This document shows positions 8,932 through 16,322 of a stretch of 64,000 nt of DNA, piece after piece (position 1 is the first letter of the stretch; each line of letters starts with the position of its first letter). Source of the stretch: Acinetobacter cumulans. GTDB lineage: Bacteria > Pseudomonadota > Gammaproteobacteria > Pseudomonadales > Moraxellaceae. The DNA lies in NCBI RefSeq assembly GCF_003024525.3, contig NZ_CP035934.2, positions 2,170,001 through 2,234,000 on the forward strand. Direction: 5' to 3'. The notes under the pieces were generated by a model, which searched no databases, was not told the DNA's origin, and saw only the letters and a program-made list of their open reading frames with translations. The translations under genes and the position numbers were made by a program.

Positions 8932-10899
8932 TTAGCGCCCCAAAGGATTCGGGTGTTGTTGTAAATACGCCCGACCCAATGCTTCTGAGCCACGGTAGTT
9001 TAAATGGTTGTTGTCTTGATCACGGTATAACGCAACGCCCTGAATCGAAGCCGAACAATGACCGCTTTTACATAGTGCCACTTTTGGATCAATCACTTTG
9101 AGCTGTGGGTAGCGCTGTTGTAACTGTTGCAATATCTGAGCAAATTGCTGCATTGCAGGATCCTGTTGCAAAGCAAAATCACAGCTTACATGACGACCCA
9201 AAGCTTCTGCACGCACAGGGCAATTTGCATGCATTCGCCCTGTAAGCGTCGGTGTATCCAAAATAATCATCACCTCATTGGCCGATTTGAATAAAATAGG
9301 CATAGCTTCATTCAAACTATTAAACATCAGTTGCGCTGAGCTGGCTTGTGGCAAATTATTCAGTCGATAGGTACGTAAGTAATTTTCAAAATAGCCGGCT
9401 AAAACAATTTGATTAAAGTGATGTGTCTGCAAATAATCAATGAGTGCATCATTACGTGCTCTAAATTTCGTGTCTAGAGTGAATCCAGCTTTAGTTGGAA
9501 TATATAAATCCACGTGAGGCAAAAAGATTGTGGTGTCCTGTGTTGCATCATAACCTCGTAAGCCCGCATCTTTAGCCCATACATCTAACATGCCTGTAAA
9601 ATGATTGGCATGTGAGTCACCAATCAACATAAAATCAATCTGTGGCTTATCTACACCCAATATACACTTTTGTGTAGGCGCTAATTGGTTTGGTGCTAGG
9701 CCATTGTGGCAGATACCACGGATCTCATGCGCATAGCTAATCAAGCCATCCGAATGTTGTTGAACACTGGCTTCAAATCGGTTTGGAAAGCCATTTTCTA
9801 TCTCAACTAAATGAGCACTTGCGGTAATGGTTAGCGCTGGAATTAAAAAGCCAATCAGGATAACTTTTGTACTTGATGTCCGACTAAAACGACGACAAGG
9901 CAGCTCAATCCAACGATAGCTCGCATAGGCCAACAGCACGGTACTCAATACAATCAGCACTTGATTGAGTACATTTAAACTTAATAAATAAATATTTAAA
10001 AATACGATGAGTGGCCAATGCCATAAATACATCGGATAAGAAATTTTGCCGATCCATGTACTCCATTTATGTACTAGCAAAGGATTTGCATGCGCTGTCT
10101 GTCCGCCTGCATAAACAATCAGTGCTGTTGCCATGCATGGAATAAGGGCCATTAAACCAGGAAAATGGGTGCTATGCCCCATGCAAACTGCCGACACTAA
10201 AATGGTGATCAAACCTAACCAAACTAAATAGCTTGCCCATTTGTCTTGCAATACATGTTTGGGTGAAAAACAAACCAATGCGCCAACCAACAGCTCAAAC
10301 GCTCGAACTGGCATCGCAAAATAGGCTTTGGCGATATTCTGTTGCATTGCCATTTCAGCATTTATAATCAGTAATACAATCAGACTCAGGACAAGCACTG
10401 ACATCCATTTTATAGGAACATGTTTGAGTAAAAACAATAAACACAAAGGCCAAAAAATATAAAACTGCTCTTCTACGCCTAAGGACCATAAGTGTAAAAG
10501 CGGAATTTGATCGGTGTTCTGACTAAAATAATCCCCCACTTCTTCACGCATAAACACATTGGCCATAAAGAAAATGGCGTAATTCAGACTTTTAAAATAT
10601 TTTTCCAGTTCATGCGGTAACATCAGCATACAACTGATCAACGTCACTACCAGCAACATACTGAGCAACGCAGGTGCTAACCGTATAATACGTTTTTTAT
10701 AAAAACTGCTGATACTAAACTGATGCTGTAGACTATCTTTGAGCAAAATAGCCGTAATTAAATACCCAGAAATCACAAAAAAGACATCAACCCCAATATA
10801 TCCCCCCGAAAATAAAGACAGACCAATATGATTAAAAATCACTAAACTCACGGCTAATGCGCGTAGTCCGTCAATGTCTTCACGGTAGGAAATACTCAT
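8932..10899 (-). CDS. OafA/YrhL-type acyltransferase with C-terminal SGNH domain
   Basis: The N-terminal ~350 residues form an acyltransferase-3 membrane domain: YREDIDGLRALAVSLV at the start, FFVISGYLIT and a dozen hydrophobic helices. The C-terminal ~250 residues are an SGNH hydrolase-like domain with the block I motif LIGDSHANHF near residue 425 and a DQDNNHLNYRGS block near 630 carrying the Asp/His pair. Such fused enzymes O-acetylate cell-surface sugars (LPS O-antigen, capsule or exopolysaccharide). No surface polysaccharide genes lie beside it, so the acceptor is unknown. It is divergent from gloB. Confidence 0.88.
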   Translation of the reverse strand: MSISYREDIDGLRALAVSLVIFNHIGLSLFSGGYIGVDVFFVISGYLITAILLKDSLQHQFSISSFYKKRIIRLAPALLSMLLVVTLISCMLMLPHELEKYFKSLNYAIFFMANVFMREEVGDYFSQNTDQIPLLHLWSLGVEEQFYIFWPLCLLFLLKHVPIKWMSVLVLSLIVLLIINAEMAMQQNIAKAYFAMPVRAFELLVGALVCFSPKHVLQDKWASYLVWLGLITILVSAVCMGHSTHFPGLMALIPCMATALIVYAGGQTAHANPLLVHKWSTWIGKISYPMYLWHWPLIVFLNIYLLSLNVLNQVLIVLSTVLLAYASYRWIELPCRRFSRTSSTKVILIGFLIPALTITASAHLVEIENGFPNRFEASVQQHSDGLISYAHEIRGICHNGLAPNQLAPTQKCILGVDKPQIDFMLIGDSHANHFTGMLDVWAKDAGLRGYDATQDTTIFLPHVDLYIPTKAGFTLDTKFRARNDALIDYLQTHHFNQIVLAGYFENYLRTYRLNNLPQASSAQLMFNSLNEAMPILFKSANEVMIILDTPTLTGRMHANCPVRAEALGRHVSCDFALQQDPAMQQFAQILQQLQQRYPQLKVIDPKVALCKSGHCSASIQGVALYRDQDNNHLNYRGSEALGRAYLQQHPNPLGR

Positions 10900-11061
10900 G
10901 TAATTTTACTGGTTATAAATGACTCGCTATTTTAGAACTATCGCCTCTACATTCAATGTGTATTGCAAAAAAAATTATGTATTTTTAGCGCAAATCCGCA
11001 CACAAGTCGTTGCTAAAAACATGCTATGTTAAAGCATCTCTTTTATTCTTCGACCCGATAA

Positions 11062-11793
11062 ATGACTTATAAAATTCACTGTATCGACGTTAAAAATCAA
11101 TTACAAAACTATATATGGTTGCTTGAGCATCAAGACAGTGCAGAAGTTGTGGCTATAGACCCAACAGAAGCTCATTTGGTTGAAGAATACTGTCAATTAC
11201 ACCAACTTAAGTTGGCACAAATTTGGTTAACGCATTGGCATAAAGACCATATTGGCGGTGTGCCTGAACTGGTTGCAACGCGTTCGATTCCAGTATTTGG
11301 CCCACGCGAAGAATTGTCCAAAATTTCATTTATTTCTAATGCGCTCATGCATGAACAAGTTATTGAATTTCATGATTTGAAGATTGAAATTATTGCTGTT
11401 CCAGGGCATACCTTAGGTCATATTGTCTATTTTATCGATGCACTTGATGCGGTATTTTGTGGTGACACTTTATTTGCCATGGGGTGTGGTCGCGTATTTG
11501 AAGGCACGCATCAGCAAATGTTTCACTCATTATCACGTTTGGCCGCCCTACCACCCCGAACAGAAGTCTATTGCACACATGAATATACCCTTTCAAATGC
11601 GCAATTTGCTTTGCATGTCGAGCCAAACAATATAGCCATTCAACAGCGTGCCGAAGATGTACAACGCAAACGGATGCTTGGTGAATGCACACTGCCTAGC
11701 CGTATTGACATAGAGTTAGAAACTAATCCATTTTTAAGAGCAGAGAGTATTGAAGAATTTCAGCGTTTAAGGGAATTAAAAGATAACTTTTAA
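11062..11793 (+). CDS. gloB: Hydroxyacylglutathione hydrolase (glyoxalase II)
   Basis: Metallo-beta-lactamase fold with the dinuclear metal motif LTHWHKDHIGG (residues about 57-67), PGHTLGHIVY (about 115) carrying the second His, FCGDTLFAMGCGRVFEGT (about 133) with the bridging Asp, and CTHEYTLSNAQFA (about 173), the glyoxalase-II-specific C-terminal signature. It would hydrolyse S-D-lactoylglutathione to D-lactate and glutathione in methylglyoxal detoxification. The 243-aa length is usual for the bacterial enzyme. The second metal-motif position reads HWHKDH where HHHxDH is common; the metal ligands are kept. Confidence 0.92.
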   Translation: MTYKIHCIDVKNQLQNYIWLLEHQDSAEVVAIDPTEAHLVEEYCQLHQLKLAQIWLTHWHKDHIGGVPELVATRSIPVFGPREELSKISFISNALMHEQVIEFHDLKIEIIAVPGHTLGHIVYFIDALDAVFCGDTLFAMGCGRVFEGTHQQMFHSLSRLAALPPRTEVYCTHEYTLSNAQFALHVEPNNIAIQQRAEDVQRKRMLGECTLPSRIDIELETNPFLRAESIEEFQRLRELKDNF

Positions 11794-11907
11794 ATAATGA
11801 TTGTGAGCAATCATCTTCACCAGCTTTAACTTTACTTCAGTTGGGTCAAGCCCATCGACACAGCGTAATTTGAAAAAAATTCAGAGCACGCTGTGCTTGG
11901 TAAGTAC

Positions 11908-12180
11908 TTATAAAATCTGATTGTTTTGTGTGTACAAGTCTAAGTCTGCTTGTGTCACTACGCGCATGGCATGCATTTCATCTACACGTACTAACAATAA
12001 ACCGCTTAATGCAGGCTGGTAACGACGTGCACTGCCAAATGGCGTATAAGCAACAGTTGATTCAGTTGAAAATACCAGCCAATCTTCATGTCCTAACATA
12101 ACCGCTACAGCTTGAAGGCCTTGCTGTTGCATCGCTTCAATCTGTGCTTTTACCTGACTTTCAATTGTGGCTGTACTCAT
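11908..12180 (-). CDS. Small conserved hypothetical protein, 90 aa
   Basis: The product shows no recognised domain. It reads MSTATIESQVKAQIEAMQQQ and is soluble, with a short N-terminal amphipathic helix followed by mixed strands. The frame continues to 12198 through a GTG and another ATG, but the ATG at 12180 has GAGAGCAG just upstream and gives the best start. It is convergent with gloB. Confidence 0.6.
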   Translation of the reverse strand: MSTATIESQVKAQIEAMQQQGLQAVAVMLGHEDWLVFSTESTVAYTPFGSARRYQPALSGLLLVRVDEMHAMRVVTQADLDLYTQNNQIL

Positions 12181-12673
12181 TTCTGCTCTCATATACACAT
12201 GGATCTAAATAGTAGTGAAGTATAATGGCTTCCCACTCAATCCATACAGTTTTGTATGGCTCAATGCTGAATAAAGTATCATTGCCTATACAACTATACT
12301 GGCCTACTTGGTTCCACCTAAATTGACATATCCGTTCCAAGCAATTAGTAAGGCGCATTTATCCTGCTAAGTTAGACTCTTCTACGCTACAAAGGATTCA
12401 TAATTACATTTATGTTTGCAGACCCAAGACAGCACACTAGACCATAGAAATTCTGCGCACTTAAACTTTTTAGTTAAACTTAATATATTTAGTTACATGA
12501 TTAAAATATCTAAAAATATGAAGGATTTGTTTAATTCCTCTAATGCCAAAAACACATTATTCGATGAAAAAATATTCAAAATAAAATATTTTATATAAAA
12601 CTAAGTCAACAGACCTTTAAAAATGATTTGGATGTCCCTATTAATATTTTTAAGATGAATATGGAGTTCGCTT
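12181..12673. other. Long intergenic gap
   Basis: This 493-base stretch is AT-rich, mainly in its second half. It holds a perfect short inverted repeat (CCATACA...TGTATGG near 12242-12259) and a weak TTG-started frame at 12416-12598 without a convincing ribosome site. I see no tRNA, mobile element or domain-coding frame. The promoter of the 67-aa gene at 12674 must lie at its right end. Confidence 0.5.
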
Positions 12674-12877
12674 GTGAAAAAAGTGGTTAAAGCAAAAAAT
12701 CTAATCGCCTTCCGTCTATGGTTAGAAAAACTCGGCTACAACGTACGTAACTTGGCCGATGGTCGTGGTTTTACTTTCAGTTTCAAAAAAGAATATGGTT
12801 TAGTGACTTATGAACTTGCAGGAAATGCTTTAGCAATGCAATTAGGTGAAGAATTTGAGGATCATCTTAAGGCCTAA
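12674..12877 (+). CDS. Small conserved hypothetical protein, 67 aa (GTG start)
   Basis: The frame starts at a GTG at 12674, with ATGGAG eight bases upstream as ribosome site. The product (KKVVKAKNLIAFRLWLEKLG...) is basic at the N-terminus and acidic at the C-terminus, with no signal peptide or membrane segment. A strong terminator follows about 100 bases downstream. I do not recognise a domain. It marks the last ordinary gene before the accessory zone. Confidence 0.65.
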   Translation: MKKVVKAKNLIAFRLWLEKLGYNVRNLADGRGFTFSFKKEYGLVTYELAGNALAMQLGEEFEDHLKA

Positions 12878-12973
12878 ATCGCACTTAAAGCTCGCTCAAC
12901 CATTTTTAAGTTGCATCAACAGCTCAATCAAATAAGGAAAGTTTGATCAGCCCAATTTTTTTTATTCTTTATT

Positions 12974-13000
12974 AAGCTTGGATTATTCCAAGCTTTTTTC
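12974..13000 (+). terminator. Rho-independent terminator
   Basis: AAGCTTGGA/TCCAAGCTT hairpin followed by six T, downstream of the 67-aa gene. Confidence 0.8.
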
Positions 13001-13247
13001 TATTTAGCAGGCGTACATGGTATATGCTACCCTTTTCATTAGATGCTAAATCAAACAAGCTTAAATCTAAACCTAAGCTTAAAAATAAATACTTAGACAT
13101 TTTTCTGCCTTAGGCTGAAATAAAACTATGGAACGTAGATCAAAAAACAGGTGCCATCCATGAATCATCATAAAAAATCCTTTCCCGTAAGCTGTTTACA
13201 GAAACAAATTTAACTAAGATACTGATACCTATTAATAAAATTCAAGA
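13001..13247. other. AT-rich intergenic stretch before the Xer-site array
   Basis: No supported gene. The only notable frame is a 17-codon one starting at the ATG near 13159, with nothing recognisable. The stretch forms the left flank of the first Xer-type site. Confidence 0.5.
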
Positions 13248-13275
13248 ATTGCGTATAACGTGTATTATGTTAATT
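13248..13275 (+). other. pdif-like Xer site 1
   Basis: XerC arm ATTGCGTATAA, spacer CGTGTA, XerD arm TTATGTTAATT. Compared with the plasmid pdif consensus ATTTCGTATAA / TTATGTTAAAT, each arm differs at one position. Orientation is C-to-D on the plus strand, opposite to the next three sites. It lies 10 bases from the Nudix stop codon. Confidence 0.8.
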
Positions 13276-13285
13276 TTAGAAAATC

Positions 13286-13774
13286 TTAATTTTTGAATAT
13301 TTGTGGAAAACTTCTAAAAAGAATATTTGGAATATCATTTGGAAAAACAGTTTCACTGGTTTCTCTTAAGTCTTCTAATTTCCACCAATTACTTTTACTA
13401 ATAACTTTTTTTTCGTGATCACTCCAGTTATTAGTCTTAATCTCATCATCTTTAACGAAAATCACAAAAAATCTTTCATTAGAAATTACTATTTCAGAAC
13501 TAGGTAATAGCATTTCAAAATTTCGTGTATCAACACATATTCCTACATCATCTCGAACTATACCTGTTTCTTCATATAATTCTCTACAAGCAGCTTGCTC
13601 AAAAGTTTCTCAATTTTCAACTCCCCCACCAACAGTAGCCCAGTATTTCTGCCCAGCTAAAGCATCATTTTCATGAAAAAATTGAAAAAGTAAAACTTCT
13701 AAATTTTCATTTATTATTAATAATCTTGAAGATTTTCTAACGCGTATTAAATTAAATTCTTTATAAATATTAAT
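13286..13774 (-). pseudogene. Nudix hydrolase gene, interrupted
   Basis: Read on the minus strand from 13774, the frame gives a Nudix domain: RKSSRLLIINENLEVLLFQF, then WATVGGGVEN, an in-frame TGA at 13612-13610, then ETFEQAACRELYEETGI. Apart from the stop, the Nudix box GX5EX7REUXEEXGU is perfect; the stop occupies the position normally held by Gly (GGA to TGA would be a single change). There is no good start in this frame: the nearest ATG (13778-13776) is one base out of frame. The C-terminal part after the stop is open to 13286. The gene thus carries two lesions and is probably dead. Its substrate class (nucleoside diphosphate-X) is known only from the family. Confidence 0.75.
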
Positions 13775-13814
13775 TCATAAATTATATACAGTTCTTAAAT
13801 TAAATTTTATTCCC

Positions 13815-13842
13815 ATTTAAAGTAATGGCGATTATACGAAAT
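13815..13842 (-). other. pdif-like Xer site 2
   Basis: On the minus strand: XerC arm ATTTCGTATAA (perfect match to the pdif consensus), spacer TCGCCA, XerD arm TTACTTTAAAT (two differences). It separates the Nudix and phosphotransferase modules and begins 16 bases past the phosphotransferase stop. Confidence 0.75.
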
Positions 13843-13858
13843 GACCGTGTAAATTCAG

Positions 13859-14785
13859 TCAAAGTGCTGCTAGCTCCTTTAACACAACGCTCAGCGTCCG
13901 AATTGCGGAAGCGCGAAAAATAGTATTAGTCCCATCAGAGGACGGATTTCTATCTGTCCAAGCAATCGCCGCAAGGCATTGTATGCCCACATAGAATAGA
14001 AAATTCACTTTAGGCACTCTCTGCTTATACGTACATCCCCAGCCATCTAAAAAAGCATTCCGTAATTCAAGATCAGAGAAATCTATTTCTACCCATACAA
14101 TCTTCGCTAAATCATAGACAGCATCCCCAATACGAGCAGCATCAAAGTCTATAACACCCGAGATCTGATTTTTACTGTCTACTAGGATATTTCGGCCAAT
14201 ATAGTCACAGTGTAATAAAGTAAGCTGTGAAGGTTCGGATAAGGCTTTACTGTATTTGAGTAACTCATTTAATTGATAGCTAAACTCATGATAATCTAAT
14301 GATAATGGATTCACGCGTGACATCCATTTAGAGATCATTAATTCTAACTGTTGACTCCATAATATCCGCTGTGTTGATAAGCCATCTCTATCTTGCCAGA
14401 ATCTCATATTAAATAAGAAAGTCTCTGGAATTTCCCGATGAAGTTCCCCTAAAGATCTGCCCGCGGCTTTAAAAAAATATATTTTCTGGTCCCGCGTACA
14501 ATTCTTAAATATTTGATCGAATTGAGTTCCCTCTATAGCACTCATGACAAGGACAGAAGAACCATCCCATTCAAATTTATTTAATACCTTTGGCGTTAAT
14601 GCGAAATTTTTGAGAGCTTCTAAAATTTCACAGTAACGATCGTTGGCCTCTCGGTTTTTTGCTATTTTGATAAAAACTTTTTCTTGAAAAAATTGCCCTT
14701 GATACACGGAAGATCCATTTCTCTGCGTAACCAAATTTAATGTCTTTTCTTGAATTTTATTCTTTAATTCATATAAATTTTTCAT
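13859..14785 (-). CDS. APH/choline-kinase family phosphotransferase
   Basis: The 308-aa protein has the aminoglycoside phosphotransferase fold: an N-lobe strand VFIKIAKN with the ATP-binding Lys at residue 40, the catalytic loop LHCDYIGRNIL (Asp194, Asn199) and the Mg-binding VIDFDAARIGD (Asp213). Cys replaces the usual Gly in HGD. Family members phosphorylate aminoglycosides, macrolides, choline, homoserine or sugars; nothing here fixes the substrate, and I do not recognise a named resistance gene. A TTG-started extension to 14794 exists, but the ATG at 14785 with GAG upstream is preferred. The gene is alone between two Xer sites, with its stop 16 bases from one and its start 68 bases from the other, like cargo of a dif module. 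Confidence 0.8.
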   Translation of the reverse strand: MKNLYELKNKIQEKTLNLVTQRNGSSVYQGQFFQEKVFIKIAKNREANDRYCEILEALKNFALTPKVLNKFEWDGSSVLVMSAIEGTQFDQIFKNCTRDQKIYFFKAAGRSLGELHREIPETFLFNMRFWQDRDGLSTQRILWSQQLELMISKWMSRVNPLSLDYHEFSYQLNELLKYSKALSEPSQLTLLHCDYIGRNILVDSKNQISGVIDFDAARIGDAVYDLAKIVWVEIDFSDLELRNAFLDGWGCTYKQRVPKVNFLFYVGIQCLAAIAWTDRNPSSDGTNTIFRASAIRTLSVVLKELAAL

Positions 14786-14853
14786 GCTACTCAATTTCTA
14801 TTATTAATAAAATGATCATGACATAGTAGAAGTTATACCTATTTTACTTCTTT

Positions 14854-14881
14854 ATTAAACATAATAGCTGTTATGCGAAAT
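14854..14881 (-). other. pdif-like Xer site 3
   Basis: On the minus strand: XerC arm ATTTCGCATAA, spacer CAGCTA, XerD arm TTATGTTTAAT. Each arm has one difference from the pdif consensus, making this one of the two best sites. It lies 68 bases upstream of the phosphotransferase start. Confidence 0.82.
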
Positions 14882-14996
14882 TAAAAAGCTTAGACTCATA
14901 CCTAGGTTGTAAACTTTAATTCGTTAAAAAACGAAATATTGATAATAATTCTCAATTAAACGATTTAAATAAAATAATCAACGGATATAAATGTAG

Positions 14997-15173
14997 TTAA
15001 AAGCTGTTTTTTACTTAAAAAATATAAGCGGTATTCTATTTATTATTCTTTCTTATTCATGTTTAGCCTTTTCACCTGCAATCGTATTCGTTGCTATTTG
15101 GCTAATCATAGATATTTTTCTATTGCCGAAGTTTGTTAAGTCCGCAAACGCTTTTAAATATAGTGTCGTTTAA
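14997..15173 (+). pseudogene. Remnant of a small membrane protein
   Basis: An open frame of 58 codons without any ATG, GTG or TTG at its beginning, preceded by a TAG at 14994. It encodes two hydrophobic stretches (ISGILFIILSYSCLAF and PAIVFVAIWLIIDIFLL) and ends LPKFVKSANAFKYSVV. The TAA stop lies inside the XerD arm of Xer site 4. The missing start and short length suggest the 3' end of a truncated gene. No family recognised. Confidence 0.4.
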
Positions 15174-15195
15174 CGTCATGGCTGTTATACAAAAT
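15168..15195 (-). other. pdif-like Xer site 4 (degenerate)
   Basis: On the minus strand: XerC arm ATTTTGTATAA (one difference), spacer CAGCCA, XerD arm TGACGTTAAAC (three differences). The spacer differs from that of site 3 by one base. It ends about 65 bases from the tRNA cluster terminator. Confidence 0.6.
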
Positions 15196-15259
15196 TCTTT
15201 TATAAGCCACACATAGATGTCAGCTTTTAAAATGCACAACTACAAAAAATCGGCATTAA

Positions 15260-15292
15260 AAAAGGCAAGATGATTATCTCATCTTGCCTTTT
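15260..15292 (-). terminator. Terminator after the tRNA cluster
   Basis: Hairpin AAAAGGCAAGATGA/TCATCTTGCCTTTT with a T run on the minus strand, seven bases beyond the 3' end of the last tRNA. Confidence 0.85.
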
Positions 15293-15298
15293 GTATCT

Positions 15299-15383
15299 TG
15301 GTGGGGACGGAGAGACTCGAACTCTCACACCTTGCGGCGCTGGAACCTAAATCCAGTGCGTCTACCAATTTCGCCACGTCCCC
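15299..15383 (-). tRNA. tRNA-Leu (TAG), copy 1
   Basis: An 85-nt cloverleaf with long variable arm and encoded CCA. Acceptor stem GGGGACG/CGTCCCC, anticodon stem CTGGA/TCCAG with loop TTTAGGT (anticodon TAG, reading CUA-family Leu codons). It has its own promoter-like sequence upstream. Confidence 0.95.
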
Positions 15384-15396
15384 AATGACTGGGTAT

Positions 15397-15423
15397 ATTA
15401 TAGAGATAGACCGTTGATGACAA
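15397..15423 (-). promoter_or_regulatory. Promoter of tRNA-Leu copy 1
   Basis: On the minus strand TTGTCA (15423-15418) and TATAAT (15402-15397) are separated by 15 bases; reading TAATAT as the -10 gives 17. The 3' edge lies 14 bases before the tRNA. The same sequence precedes copy 3. Confidence 0.6.
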
Positions 15424-15540
15424 GCCATTTTCTAATCAATCAATCGCTTTTTTGTCATAAAAACAGCAATTAACTCATTTTATTTTTTCTACCCTACCCA
15501 ACCGAAAATCTTTTATCTCAAACCCCAAATTTCAGGCAAT

Positions 15541-15568
15541 AAAAAAGCAAGGTCTATGCCTTGCTCTT
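15541..15568 (-). terminator. Terminator between tRNA units (copy 1)
   Basis: AGCAAGG/CCTTGCT hairpin followed on the minus strand by a T run, ten bases past the 3' end of tRNA-Leu copy 2. It separates the Leu-Trp-Leu transcript from the solitary Leu gene downstream. Confidence 0.75.
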
Positions 15569-15576
15569 AAATTTGA

Positions 15577-15661
15577 TGGTGGGGACGGAGAGACTCGAAC
15601 TCTCACACCTTGCGGCGCTGGAACCTAAATCCAGTGCGTCTACCAATTTCGCCACGTCCCC
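15577..15661 (-). tRNA. tRNA-Leu (TAG), copy 2
   Basis: Identical by eye to copy 1: 85 nt, acceptor stem GGGGACG/CGTCCCC, loop TTTAGGT with anticodon TAG, CCA encoded. It is the last gene of the transcript Leu-Trp-Leu. Confidence 0.95.
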
Positions 15662-15700
15662 ATCAAGGGTGCTAACTCGCAGTTAGACTTTTTTAAAACT

Positions 15701-15774
15701 TGGCAGAGGATCAAGGATTCGAACCTTGACGAACGGTTTTGGAGACCGTCATGCTACCATTACACCAATCCTCT
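15701..15774 (-). tRNA. tRNA-Trp (CCA), copy 1
   Basis: A 74-nt cloverleaf with acceptor stem AGAGGAT/ATCCTCT, D arm GTGT-AATGGTA-GCAT, anticodon stem ACGGT/ACCGT with loop CTCCAAA (anticodon CCA), T stem CAAGG/CCTTG and encoded CCA. A1-U72 and discriminator G73 agree with bacterial tRNA-Trp identity. It lies between two Leu genes. Confidence 0.88.
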
Positions 15775-15810
15775 GTAACCTAATGACTAATCTATCATTA
15801 ATCAATTAAG

Positions 15811-15895
15811 TGGTGGGGACGGAGAGACTCGAACTCTCACACCTTGCGGCGCTGGAACCTAAATCCAGTGCGTCTACCAATTTCGCCACGTCCCC
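15811..15895 (-). tRNA. tRNA-Leu (TAG), copy 3
   Basis: Same 85-nt sequence as the other Leu copies, CCA encoded. First gene of the middle Leu-Trp-Leu transcript, with its own promoter 14 bases upstream. Confidence 0.95.
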
Positions 15896-15908
15896 AATGG
15901 CTGGGTAT

Positions 15909-15935
15909 ATTATAGAGATAGACCGTTGATGACAA
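15909..15935 (-). promoter_or_regulatory. Promoter of tRNA-Leu copy 3
   Basis: TTGTCA (15935-15930) and TATAAT (15914-15909) on the minus strand, identical to the promoter-like sequence 512 bases away. Confidence 0.6.
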
Positions 15936-16052
15936 GCCATTTTCTAATCAATCAATCGCTTTTTTGTCATAAAAACAGCAATTAACTCATTTTATTTTTT
16001 CTACCCTACCCAACCGAAAATCTTTTATCTCAAACCCCAAATTTCAGGCAAT

Positions 16053-16080
16053 AAAAAAGCAAGGTCTATGCCTTGCTCTT
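16053..16080 (-). terminator. Terminator between tRNA units (copy 2)
   Basis: Second copy of the AGCAAGG/CCTTGCT hairpin with T run, eight bases past the 3' end of tRNA-Leu copy 4. Confidence 0.75.
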
Positions 16081-16088
16081 AAATTTGA

Positions 16089-16173
16089 TGGTGGGGACGG
16101 AGAGACTCGAACTCTCACACCTTGCGGCGCTGGAACCTAAATCCAGTGCGTCTACCAATTTCGCCACGTCCCC
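16089..16173 (-). tRNA. tRNA-Leu (TAG), copy 4
   Basis: Same 85-nt tRNA-Leu as the others, CCA encoded; last gene of the first-transcribed Leu-Trp-Leu unit. Confidence 0.95.
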
Positions 16174-16212
16174 ATCAAGGGTGCTAACTCGCAGTTAGAC
16201 TTTTTTGAAACT

Positions 16213-16286
16213 TGGCAGAGGATCAAGGATTCGAACCTTGACGAACGGTTTTGGAGACCGTCATGCTACCATTACACCAATCCTCT
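16213..16286 (-). tRNA. tRNA-Trp (CCA), copy 2
   Basis: Same 74-nt sequence as Trp copy 1, with anticodon loop CTCCAAA, G73 and encoded CCA. Confidence 0.88.
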
Positions 16287-16322
16287 GTAACCTAATGACT
16301 AATCTATCATTAATCAATTAAG

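Larger units (their letters stand above)
13248..15195. mobile_element. Array of chromosomal dif modules (four Xer sites, three modules)
   Basis: Four 28-bp XerC-6 bp-XerD sites at 13248-13275, 13815-13842, 14854-14881 and 15168-15195 enclose three segments: a Nudix pseudogene, an APH-family phosphotransferase gene and a membrane-protein remnant. Acinetobacter plasmids carry resistance and other genes as dif modules, segments bounded by such pdif sites; here the arrangement lies among ordinary chromosomal genes next to a tRNA cluster. The first site is inverted relative to the other three, which are directly repeated. The stretch is visibly more AT-rich than its neighbours and has no transposase or integrase. 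I infer acquisition by Xer-type recombination; the motif matches are direct, the mobility is not demonstrated. Confidence 0.7.
15299..16322 (-). repeat. 512-bp tandem duplication of a tRNA Leu-Leu-Trp unit
   Basis: Copy 1 is 15299-15810 and copy 2 is 15811-16322; the offset is exactly 512 bases. Each copy holds Leu, a 193-base spacer with promoter and terminator, Leu, and Trp. By eye the copies differ at only two positions (15388/15900 and 15695/16207). A further Leu gene at 16323 starts what would be a third unit. Confidence 0.95.

Noticed and set aside
12416..12598. 60-codon frame in the gap before the 67-aa gene
   Set aside because: It has a TTG start without ribosome site, is strongly AT-rich and encodes a low-complexity product.
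15168..15195. Integron attC-like pair GTTTAAC / GTTATAC
   Set aside because: The two 7-mers are only nine bases apart, far too close for an attC site, and no integrase gene is present. The same bases fit a XerC/XerD site better, and three similar sites lie nearby.
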